From contig NZ_BMSX01000016.1 in the NCBI RefSeq assembly GCF_014649375.1, positions 62,001 through 126,000 on the forward strand: a stretch of 64,000 nucleotides of DNA. The letters run 5' to 3'. This document shows, piece after piece, positions 57,534 to 64,000 of the stretch. Origin of the DNA: Streptomyces aurantiogriseus. GTDB lineage: Bacteria > Actinomycetota > Actinomycetes > Streptomycetales > Streptomycetaceae. Numbering within the stretch: the first letter of the stretch is position 1; every line of letters starts with the position of its first letter. The notes beneath the pieces are model-generated. The model was given only the letters and a program-made list of their open reading frames with translations, was not told where the DNA came from and did not search any database. A program made the translations under genes and the position numbers.

Positions 57534-58400
57534 ATGACGAATCCGGCCGAGAGGCTCGTCGACCTGCTCGACCTGGAGCAGATCGAGGTCAACATCTTCC
57601 GGGGCCGCAGCCCGCAGGAGTCCCTGCAGCGGGTCTTCGGGGGCCAGGTGGCGGGCCAGGCGCTGGTCGCAGCCGGCCGGACCACGGAGGGCGACCGGCC
57701 CGTGCACTCGCTGCACGCGTACTTCCTGCGCCCGGGCAGGCCGGGCGTGCCGATCGTGTACCAGGTCGAACGGGTGCGGGACGGGCGGTCGTTCACGACC
57801 CGCCGGGTCACCGCCGTGCAGCAGGGGCGCACGATCTTCAATCTCACCGCCTCCTTTCACAAGCCTGAGGAAGGTCCCTTCGAGCACCAGTTGCCGCCGG
57901 CCCGCGAGGTCCCGGACCCGGAGTCGCTGCCGACGGTCGCGGAGGAGGTCCGGACGCATCTGGGCGCGCTGCCCGAGCAGTTGGAGCGGATGGCGCGTCG
58001 TCAGCCCTTCGACATCCGCTACGTGGACCGGTTGCGCTGGAGCGCCGAGGAGGTCAAGGACGCCGAGCCGCGCAGCGCGGTGTGGATGCGCGCGGTCGGG
58101 CCGCTCGGCGACGACCCGCTCGTGCACACCTGCGCACTGACGTACGCCAGCGACATGACCCTCCTGGACGCCGTCCGCCTCCCCGTCGAACCGCTGTGGG
58201 GTCCGCGGAACTTCGACATGGCGTCGCTGGACCACGCCATGTGGTTCCACCGGCCGTTCCGCGCGGACGAGTGGTTCTTGTACGACCAGGAGTCGCCGAT
58301 CGCGACGGGCGGACGCGGTCTCGCTCGCGGGCGGATCTACGACGCGCAGGGCCGCCTGCTGGTGTCGGTCGTCCAGGAGGGACTGTTCCGGCCGCTGTAG
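57534..58400 (+). CDS. tesB: Acyl-CoA thioesterase II (TesB-like)
   Basis: 288 aa double-hotdog protein: FGGQVAGQALVAAGRT, the middle FNLTASFHKPEEG, and the C-terminal hotdog with DHAMWFHRPFRADEWFLYDQESP, in which the D, T/S and Q catalytic set of TesB resides. ATG 57534 has AGGAG 11 nt upstream. It hydrolyses acyl-CoA to free acid and CoA. It follows the helicase gene by 43 nt and may share its transcript; it is far from the catabolic island and is probably housekeeping. Confidence 0.93.
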   Translation: MTNPAERLVDLLDLEQIEVNIFRGRSPQESLQRVFGGQVAGQALVAAGRTTEGDRPVHSLHAYFLRPGRPGVPIVYQVERVRDGRSFTTRRVTAVQQGRTIFNLTASFHKPEEGPFEHQLPPAREVPDPESLPTVAEEVRTHLGALPEQLERMARRQPFDIRYVDRLRWSAEEVKDAEPRSAVWMRAVGPLGDDPLVHTCALTYASDMTLLDAVRLPVEPLWGPRNFDMASLDHAMWFHRPFRADEWFLYDQESPIATGGRGLARGRIYDAQGRLLVSVVQEGLFRPL

Positions 58401-58410
58401 GCCCGGGGTG

Positions 58411-59331
58411 TCACGCGCTTCTGCGGCGCAGCCAGCCCAGCAGGCCGCTCCTGGCTCGCCCGGGGCGCTCGTGGCCGCCGGACCGCTCGGGTTCCGCCGC
58501 CGGGCGCGGCGGGGCCGACTCCGGCCTCGGCTCCGGCTCCCGCTTCGGCGAGGGGCGGGGTGCGGGGTGGTGGGTGCGGGCCTCCTCCAGGGCCTGTGCC
58601 AGGTCGGAGCGTAGCCAGTCGATCTCGTCGGGGTCGTCCGCCGTCGTGATCTTCTCGACGAGGTGCGCGGCCGGTGTCCCCGGGGCTCCGTGGGCCGGTG
58701 GTCCCGGTCGGAAGCGGTTCAGGTGGGAGCGTTCGTAAGGGTCCTTGACGATCTCCGCGACCTGGACGGGGTCGAGCAGCGCGGCCAGGGCCCCCGCGCG
58801 TTGCCACGGGCCGTCGGCCTGCCGCAGCAGAAAGCCGAGGTGGCGTCCGCGCCAGTTGCGGGGCCGCAGGTCGAGGCCGGCGGCCAACTGCTCCCTCATG
58901 TCCTCGGGCGTCCGGCCCGTCAGCAGGGGTGCGTTGTCCTTGTCGTCCGCGAACTGCCGCAGCTCGTCGGTGAGATAGAGCCAGACGACGGCCCTGTACC
59001 GGTTGAGATAGAACTTCACGGGCACCACGAGCCCCAGCCGCGCCAGCCGCGTGAAACGGGTCGGCGGCACCTCCATGACGGCCGCGCCCTCGCTGGTGCC
59101 CACGGCTTCGACGCTGTTGCGCAGTGCTTCAGGGAAGCCGGGCGCCGCTCGCAGTCGGTCGAGCTCGGCGCGGGCCACCCGGCGGCCCCCTCCTCCTTCG
59201 TCGGGCACTGTCCTGATGCGCCCCAGGTTCACGGCGAGGTCGAACTCGCTGCGCTTCAGACCGAGCTCCCTCGCCGCGCGGCTGAACGTGCAGGAAAGTG
59301 CGTGCCGTTGAGTGGTGGTGTTGCCTGACAT
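58411..59331 (-). CDS. DUF6397-like protein (streptomycete conserved protein)
   Basis: 306 aa, start ATG 59331 with GGGGGAG 7 nt upstream. The N-terminus RAARELGLKRSEFDLAVNLGRIRT and RRVARAELDRL resembles a helix-turn-helix/excisionase-like DNA-binding fold. A middle block FYLNRYRAVVWLYL, NAPLLTGRTPEDMREQLAAG and RNWRGRHLGFLLRQ is highly characteristic. The last ~60 residues are Pro/Arg-rich and disordered. I recognise the pattern as a Streptomyces family (DUF6397) but know no function. It lies next to the roadblock and conservon genes. Confidence 0.72.
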   Translation of the reverse strand: MSGNTTTQRHALSCTFSRAARELGLKRSEFDLAVNLGRIRTVPDEGGGGRRVARAELDRLRAAPGFPEALRNSVEAVGTSEGAAVMEVPPTRFTRLARLGLVVPVKFYLNRYRAVVWLYLTDELRQFADDKDNAPLLTGRTPEDMREQLAAGLDLRPRNWRGRHLGFLLRQADGPWQRAGALAALLDPVQVAEIVKDPYERSHLNRFRPGPPAHGAPGTPAAHLVEKITTADDPDEIDWLRSDLAQALEEARTHHPAPRPSPKREPEPRPESAPPRPAAEPERSGGHERPGRARSGLLGWLRRRSA

Positions 59332-59458
59332 GGTCGGTCTCCCCCGTGGAGTGAAGTGCCCGCGCCGTCCGCGGTGGGCCTCGGAAAAACCGTAGCCGGA
59401 TTCGCGGTTCTCGTGGCCAGCCTGTGGATAACTCCACGGGGGACGACGAAGGTGCAGG

Positions 59459-59872
59459 TCAGAGGTCTGTCAGTGAGGCTCGCTCGGGGTGGCGGGCGTC
59501 CACCGCGAGGTGCTCGCCGACCCGGTTGACGAGCAGCGCCATCTCGTAGGCGATCTGGCCCATGTCGGCCTCCGCGCCGCTGAGGACGCACAGGCAGCTG
59601 CCGGTGCCGGCCGCGGTGACGAACAGCACCGCGTCGTCGAACTCGACCATCGTCTGGCGTACCTGACCCGCGCCGAAGTGGCGTCCGGATCCCTTGGCGA
59701 GGCTGTGCAGTCCGGACGAGACGGCTGCGAGGTGCTCGGCGTCCTCCCGGCGCAGTCCCGTGCTCGCGCCGGCCACCAGCCCGTCGTTGGACAGGACCAG
59801 TGCGTGCCGCACGTGGTCGACCCGCTCGGTCAGGTCGTCCAGCAGCCACCCCAGCCCTTGCTTCTGCGCCAT
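59459..59872 (-). CDS. Roadblock/LC7 domain protein (orphan CvnB-like)
   Basis: 137 aa: GWLLDDLTERVDHVRHALVLSNDGLVAG and EDAEHLAAVSSGLHSLAKG are the conservon roadblock signature, shared almost residue for residue with the CvnB gene at 61542. GGGGAG lies 7 nt before ATG 59872. Roadblock proteins pair with Mgl/Cvn GTPases as regulators. It stands alone between the DUF6397-like and PPOX genes, about 0.55 kb from the conservon GTPase gene, so it may be a duplicated component that feeds the same GTPase. Confidence 0.9.
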   Translation of the reverse strand: MAQKQGLGWLLDDLTERVDHVRHALVLSNDGLVAGASTGLRREDAEHLAAVSSGLHSLAKGSGRHFGAGQVRQTMVEFDDAVLFVTAAGTGSCLCVLSGAEADMGQIAYEMALLVNRVGEHLAVDARHPERASLTDL

Positions 59873-59976
59873 GATCCGTCTCCCCGTGTGACGTTCCCCG
59901 TGTCATGCCCGCCCGGCCGACGGGCCTGTCCGTCAGCCTTCCCCACCACCGGCCGCCGAGCAAGGAGGATGGAGGC

Positions 59977-60405
59977 ATGGCACAGAAGATGACCGATGAG
60001 GAATGGCGGGCGTTCGTCTCGCACGGCACCCGCACCGCAAAGCTGTCGACGGTCCGGACGGACGGACGTCCGCACGTGGCACCGATCTGGTTCCTGCTCG
60101 ACGGCGACGACGTGGTCTTCAACACGGGCAAGGACACCGTGAAGGGCCGCAATCTGGCCCGGGACGGCCGGGTCGCCCTCTGTGTGGACGACGACCGACC
60201 ACCGTTCGACTACGTCGTGTTGCAGGGGCGCGCCGTGATCTCGGAGGACCTCGACGAGGTACGGCACTGGGCGACCCGGATAGGAGCGCGGTACATGGGC
60301 GAGGAACGCGCCGAGGAGTTCGGCGTCCGCAACGGGGTTCCGGGCGAACTGCTCGTGCGTGTCAGGATCGACAGGGTTCTCGCGGAGAAGGCCGTGGCGG
60401 ACTGA
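59977..60405 (+). CDS. PPOX-class F420-dependent oxidoreductase
   Basis: 142 aa from ATG 59977 with AAGGAGG upstream. It is a split-barrel flavin/deazaflavin domain: LSTVRTDGRPHVAPIWFLLDGDDVVFNTGKDTVKGRNL and VALCVDDDRPPFDYVVLQGRA. This pattern is typical of actinobacterial F420-binding members of the pyridoxamine-phosphate-oxidase superfamily. Substrate unknown. It lies between the orphan roadblock gene and the conservon GTPase gene, convergent with the latter. Confidence 0.9.
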   Translation: MAQKMTDEEWRAFVSHGTRTAKLSTVRTDGRPHVAPIWFLLDGDDVVFNTGKDTVKGRNLARDGRVALCVDDDRPPFDYVVLQGRAVISEDLDEVRHWATRIGARYMGEERAEEFGVRNGVPGELLVRVRIDRVLAEKAVAD

Positions 60406-60424
60406 CGAACCGGCCGCTTTCTCC

Positions 60425-61033
60425 TCAGCTCACGGAGTCGAGCAGCCGGGCGGTGTGCATCCGCCCGGCGTACTCGACGAGCCGGATCAGCACCTCCTTC
60501 CCCGAGTCGCGGTCACGGGCGTCGCACAGGACGACGGGGGTGCCCTGGTCGAGGTCGAGAGCGCGCGAGACCTCGTGGGCTCCGTAAGCCCGCGCTCCCG
60601 TGAAGCAGTTGACGGCCACCACGAACGGGATGTGCCGGTGCTCGAAGTAGTCCACCGCGGGGAAGCAGTCCTCCAGGCGCCTGGTGTCGGCGAGGACGAC
60701 GGCGCCCAGGGCTCCCTGGGACAGTTCGTCCCACAGGAACCAGAATCGGTCCTGGCCCGGGGTGCCGAACAGGTACAGGGAGAGGCCGGAGCGGATGGTG
60801 ATCCGGCCGAAGTCCATGGCGACCGTGGTCGTGACCTTCTGGTCCACGCCGTCGGTGTCGTCCACCGACTGGCCCGCCTCGCTCAGCAGTTCCTCGGTGC
60901 GCAGCGGCTTGATCTCGCTGACCGCGCCCACCAGGGTCGTCTTGCCCACGCCGAAACCGCCGGCGACCAGAATCTTCAACGCCAGCGGGGCCGTGTCGCC
61001 GCCGCCCGTGACGTCGGAGTGCTCGGGGACCAT
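60425..61033 (-). CDS. Conservon GTPase (CvnD-like)
   Basis: 202 aa small Ras-like GTPase: P-loop GGFGVGKTT (residues 25-33), switch II FGTPGQDRF, and NCFTG in place of the usual NKxD, as in the MglA/Cvn group. GAGAGAAG lies 6 nt before ATG 61033. It is the last gene of the leftward CvnA-B-C-D series, 75 nt after CvnC. Conservon products form a membrane-associated complex thought to resemble eukaryotic GPCR signalling, tuning development and secondary metabolism. Confidence 0.93.
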   Translation of the reverse strand: MVPEHSDVTGGGDTAPLALKILVAGGFGVGKTTLVGAVSEIKPLRTEELLSEAGQSVDDTDGVDQKVTTTVAMDFGRITIRSGLSLYLFGTPGQDRFWFLWDELSQGALGAVVLADTRRLEDCFPAVDYFEHRHIPFVVAVNCFTGARAYGAHEVSRALDLDQGTPVVLCDARDRDSGKEVLIRLVEYAGRMHTARLLDSVS

Positions 61034-61108
61034 GGATCACTTCTCTCGGGAGGGTCGACAAGGGTGCGGAGCGGGTCCGTACGCTTTCGGACGGGTGTGA
61101 ACGTTCAT

Positions 61109-61519
61109 CTACAGCGCGCGCAACCCTTCGATGACCTCACGCAGAATGCGTTCGTCGGGCAGCTGCGCGGGCGGCACGGGACGGCTCATGGTGACGCAGC
61201 CGAGTTCCAGCAGGTCACCGAGGAGCACCCGGACCACGCCCACGGGCAGGTCGGAGCCCGCCGCGAGTTCCGCGACGGACTGGGTCTCCGTGCGGCACAG
61301 GCCGATGAGGGTGCGGTGTTCCGGCCCGAGCCCCACGCCGTCGGCGCCGGGCGCACCCGGGTCCAGGGTGACCAGGGCGATCAGGTCGAAGTGGACCCCG
61401 GTGGGCCCGGGTCTCGTGCGTCCGCCCGTCATGGCGTACGGGCGGACGAGGGGCCCGGCCTCGTTGTCGTACCACTGGCTGCCCGGTTCGCGCGGGGCGC
61501 CGGTCATCTCCTCGGTCAT
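61109..61519 (-). CDS. Conservon DUF742 protein (CvnC-like)
   Basis: 136 aa from ATG 61519 (61507 also possible); the frame open to 61627 overlaps CvnB. The DUF742 core LVRPYAMTGGRTRP, LIALVTLDP, EHRTLIGLCRTETQSVAELAA and PVGVVRVLLGDLLELG resembles a winged helix. In conservons it interacts with CvnA, CvnB and CvnD. It is co-transcribed with its neighbours. Confidence 0.93.
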   Translation of the reverse strand: MTEEMTGAPREPGSQWYDNEAGPLVRPYAMTGGRTRPGPTGVHFDLIALVTLDPGAPGADGVGLGPEHRTLIGLCRTETQSVAELAAGSDLPVGVVRVLLGDLLELGCVTMSRPVPPAQLPDERILREVIEGLRAL

Positions 61520-61541
61520 CTGCGCGGGTCGCCCCCTCGCC

Positions 61542-61979
61542 TCATCCGGCGGCGGGCCGCCGCGCGGAGGCGCGCGGCGGCGCGTAGAGGTGCTCTCCGA
61601 CGCGCTTGACCAGCCGGGCCATCTCATAGCCGACCAGGCCGATGTCGGCGGTCACGGCGGTGAGGACGGCGAGGCAGGAGCCGTCGCCCGCGGCGGCCAC
61701 GAACAGGAAGCCGTCGTCCATCTCCACCATGGTCTGGCGTACACCGCCGACGCCGAAGTGCCGGCCCGCGCCCTTGGCGAGGCTGTGGAAGCCGGAGGCG
61801 ACAGCGGCGAGGTGTTCGGCGTCCTCGCGGCTGAGGTCGGTGGAGGCGCCGACGGCGAGGCCGTCGTTGGACAGCACCACGGCGTGCCGTACCTCGCTCA
61901 CGCGCATCACCAAGTCGTCCAGCAGCCAGTCGAGTTCGCCGGACCGCTGGGCCGGCCTTGTGCTCGGGTCCTGGATCAT
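61542..61979 (-). CDS. Conservon roadblock/LC7 protein (CvnB-like)
   Basis: 145 aa: ELDWLLDDLVMRVSEVRHAVVLSNDGLAVG, EDAEHLAAVASGFHSLAKG and GYEMARLVKRVGEHL. The ATG at 61979 overlaps the CvnA stop by 4 nt. It partners the CvnD GTPase. The C-terminal 12 residues are Ala/Arg-rich. Confidence 0.93.
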   Translation of the reverse strand: MIQDPSTRPAQRSGELDWLLDDLVMRVSEVRHAVVLSNDGLAVGASTDLSREDAEHLAAVASGFHSLAKGAGRHFGVGGVRQTMVEMDDGFLFVAAAGDGSCLAVLTAVTADIGLVGYEMARLVKRVGEHLYAPPRASARRPAAG

Positions 61980-64000
61980 GCGGGGTCTCCTTCGCTGCTG
62001 TCGCTGCCCGGTGCGGGGTTCGCGGTGGCACCGCGGCCGGGTTGCCTGCCACCGCCGCGCACCCAGCCGTCCCGGTACGCGGCCATCCGGTCCCGTACGA
62101 GTTCGGGGGTGCGCCCGTCGTCGCCGCGCGGGCCGGGCGCCTGGGCCGGCTCCTCGGGAAGCGGACGGCGCAGCTGGGGGGCGAGGTTCGCCTGCCGTAC
62201 CCGGCGTGGCAGGTCGTCCGATCCGTCGGAGTCGTCCAGTGGGCGGTGCAGGCGCAAGGTCGTGACTCCGGGGGGTGGGGTGTCGGCGGCGGACGGCTCG
62301 GCGGCGGCCCGGCCGGGAGCGACGAGCGCCGGCCGGTCGGCGGTCGAGGCCACGGCCTCCTGGTGGTGGTCGGCGGCGGGCACGCGCGCGTACTCGCGTT
62401 CCGCGGGCGCCTCTTCCGCTTCCGCCACCTCTCGAGCGGAACGTTCCGGCGTGCCGCTGTGCAGCAGGACGGTGGGCAGCAGGACGACCGCCGTGGTGCC
62501 GCCGTAGGGCGAGGTGCGCAGGTGGACCTTGACGCCGTGGCGTGCGGCGAGCCTGCTGACCACGAACAGGCCGAGCCGGTCGCTGTCGAAGAGGTCGAGG
62601 GCCTCGGACTGCTCGATCCGCCGGTTGGCCTCGGCAAGGGTCTCCTTGCCCATGCCCAGGCCCCGGTCCTCGACCTCGACGGCGTAGCCGTTGCCGACGG
62701 GCTCGCCGGTGATGCGCACGCGCGTGTGCGGAGGCGAGAACTGGGCGGCGTTCTCGACGAGTTCGGCGAGCAGGTGGGTGAGGTCGGCGACGGCGGAGCC
62801 GATGACGGAGGCCTCCGGGAGCTGCCGTACCTCCACGCGCGCGTAGTCCTCGACTTCGGAGACGGCGGCGCGGACCACGTTGGTCAGGGAGACCGGCATG
62901 CGCCAGGCCCGGCCGGGGGCGGCGCCGGAGAGGATGATCAGGCTCTCCGCGTGGCGTCGCATGCGAGTGGTGAGATGGTCGAGCCGGAAGAGGTCGCTCA
63001 GCTCGTTCGGGTCGTCGGAGCGGCGCTCCATGCTGTCCAGGAGACTGAGCTGGCGGTGGACCAGAACCTGACTGCGCCGGGCGAGGTTGACGAACACGCC
63101 GGAGATGCCACTGGCGAGCTCGGCACGCTCCACCGCGGCGCGCAGGGCGGCCCGGTGCACGGTGCCGAGGGCCTCGGCGACCTGGCCGGTCTCGTCCTCG
63201 GCGCGCGGTCCGGGCGGGGCCTCTGCCCGGATGTCGATCTCCTCTCCGGCCCGGAGTTTCCGCATGGCCTCGGGGAGTTTGCGCCGGGCGATCTCCAGGG
63301 CACCGTTGCGCAGGCTCACCAGCTCGACGACGAGTCCGCGGCCGATGCGGACGGAGATGACGAGCGAGGCGGCGACGGCGGCGAGGCCCAGGAGCACCGC
63401 GGCGCCGGCGGGGGTGAGCAGACCGCGGGTGAACGGGTCGGCGCGGTCGGCGACTCCGCGCGCCGCGTCCGCCTCGATGGTCCGCATGCCGTTCTGCACG
63501 CGCGCGTGTGCCGTGCCCCAGGTCGCTTCCGGCGCGGCGGCGAGGACCTTCGCACCGGGTCCGTCGGCGAGCACCTTGTCCTCGACGGCGTCCACGACAG
63601 CGTAGGCGCTGCCCGCGGCCAGGCTCCGCCAGGCGATGCGTTCGGGGCCGCGGAGGTCCGCCACGGCCGACTCGGTGAGGGTGCGGCGCGTGTCGACGGC
63701 GCCGGTGAACAGCCGCAGGCGCTCTCCGTCGAGGTGGCCCGCCAGACGTGCGCTGTCGAGCACGACGTCCTCCTGGGCCAGCGCCTCGCCCGCGCGGGAG
63801 AACTCGAGCAGCACGCGCGCGTCGGAGCCGAGTTCCGCGTCCTGGATGCCGGACAGAGCCCCGCCGACGGAGAAGGCGGCCGAGATCGTCCTCGTGTACC
63901 GGCTGTACGTCTCCTCCCAGCCGGCGCTGCCGTCGAGCACCGCGGTCCGCAGGGAGCGCAGTTCCTCGGCGCCGGTGACGAACGCCTCGAGGCGCTGGGC
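61976..64000 (-). CDS. Conservon sensor histidine-kinase-like protein (CvnA-like), partial
   Basis: The gene runs off the right edge; 674 codons remain. The window begins in an extracellular nitrate-sensing-like (NIT) helical domain, followed by a transmembrane helix (GAAVLLGLAAVAASLVISV), a HAMP-like linker, a helical dimerisation part (RRSQVLVHRQLSLLDSMERR with LDHLTTRMRRHAESL) and a GHKL ATPase domain (ELVENAAQFSPPHTRVRI, DRGLGMG, GLFVVSRLAARHGVKV). A Pro/Ala-rich disordered tail of ~150 residues ends the protein. The usual autophosphorylation H-box is replaced by LDHLTTRMRRH, common in conservons. N-terminal start lies outside. Confidence 0.93.
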   Translation of the reverse strand, partial: AQRLEAFVTGAEELRSLRTAVLDGSAGWEETYSRYTRTISAAFSVGGALSGIQDAELGSDARVLLEFSRAGEALAQEDVVLDSARLAGHLDGERLRLFTGAVDTRRTLTESAVADLRGPERIAWRSLAAGSAYAVVDAVEDKVLADGPGAKVLAAAPEATWGTAHARVQNGMRTIEADAARGVADRADPFTRGLLTPAGAAVLLGLAAVAASLVISVRIGRGLVVELVSLRNGALEIARRKLPEAMRKLRAGEEIDIRAEAPPGPRAEDETGQVAEALGTVHRAALRAAVERAELASGISGVFVNLARRSQVLVHRQLSLLDSMERRSDDPNELSDLFRLDHLTTRMRRHAESLIILSGAAPGRAWRMPVSLTNVVRAAVSEVEDYARVEVRQLPEASVIGSAVADLTHLLAELVENAAQFSPPHTRVRITGEPVGNGYAVEVEDRGLGMGKETLAEANRRIEQSEALDLFDSDRLGLFVVSRLAARHGVKVHLRTSPYGGTTAVVLLPTVLLHSGTPERSAREVAEAEEAPAEREYARVPAADHHQEAVASTADRPALVAPGRAAAEPSAADTPPPGVTTLRLHRPLDDSDGSDDLPRRVRQANLAPQLRRPLPEEPAQAPGPRGDDGRTPELVRDRMAAYRDGWVRGGGRQPGRGATANPAPGSDSSEGDPA

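Noticed and set aside
49916..57847. A 2643-codon open frame on the minus strand, antisense to the exporter, L31, helicase and thioesterase genes
   Set aside because: Its composition is that of a GC-rich shadow frame (Arg/Gly/Pro/Ala/Val/His-rich) and it runs opposite to several genes with firm domains. Long stop-free antisense frames are expected at this GC content.

Overview
The window is 64 kb of very high-GC DNA with the hallmarks of a Streptomyces or close relative. These include GTG starts, GGAGG-type ribosome sites, ATGA stop/start overlaps, a conservon (sensor kinase-like, roadblock, DUF742 and GTPase genes), SpoIIE-type phosphatases fused to anti-sigma kinase domains, DUF5709 and DUF6397-like proteins, and the GC-rich intergenic hairpin repeat common in that genus. 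No rRNA, tRNA, CRISPR array, complete insertion sequence or PKS/NRPS gene was seen.

Region 1 (1-28346) is a dense catabolic island. Left to right it holds an acyl-CoA dehydrogenase tail, a DUF35 protein with an Ltp2-like thiolase-fold aldolase, an SDR, two paralogous divergent TetR regulators, E1alpha/E1beta/E2 of a 2-oxo acid dehydrogenase, a VOC protein, and a Rieske oxygenase. These are followed by a second SDR, a PEP-utilising swivel-domain protein with no ATP-grasp domain, an ABM-fold protein and an MDR reductase. Next come a 71-aa protein, a [2Fe-2S] ferredoxin and a second Rieske oxygenase, then an RbsABC-like transporter with a zinc alcohol dehydrogenase. The island ends with a ThuA-like protein, an SDR, an acyl-CoA dehydrogenase, an acyl-CoA synthetase, a histidine phosphatase, a thiolase and a phthalate-dioxygenase-reductase-type flavoprotein. 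The inferred logic is uptake, oxygenation (Rieske enzymes fed by ferredoxin and reductase), dehydrogenation, CoA activation, then aldolytic and thiolytic cleavage. The substrate cannot be read from sequence; an aromatic, terpenoid or steroid-like side-chain compound fits. AGTAAC/GTTACT half-sites recur in several of its promoter regions and may be an operator for one or both TetR proteins.

Region 2 (28.35-30.9 kb) is a decayed junction. It contains an ABC-2 permease remnant with a frameshift, a GtrA-like gene whose 3' end overlaps a small zinc-ribbon gene, and a fragment of prolyl-tRNA synthetase on the other strand.

Region 3 (30.9-40.3 kb) places two large sensor/PP2C phosphatases on either side of a second RbsABC-like transporter operon.

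Region 4 (40.4-52.6 kb) is mixed chromosomal content: a YjbQ-family protein, a flavoprotein, an MltG-like transglycosylase, a homodimer-type ABC exporter with a divergent MarR regulator and clear operator, a DAACS dicarboxylate symporter, a secreted PNGase A-like protein, and a heterodimeric ABC exporter whose two ATPase halves are degenerate in complementary ways.

Region 5 (52.6-64.0 kb) starts with a low-complexity stretch carrying 24-bp tandem repeats. It continues with a DUF5709 protein, type B ribosomal protein L31, a YdjM-like membrane protein, an Mtr4-like helicase with DUF3516, TesB thioesterase, a DUF6397-like protein, an orphan roadblock protein, an F420/PPOX-type oxidoreductase and a conservon whose kinase-like gene runs off the right edge.
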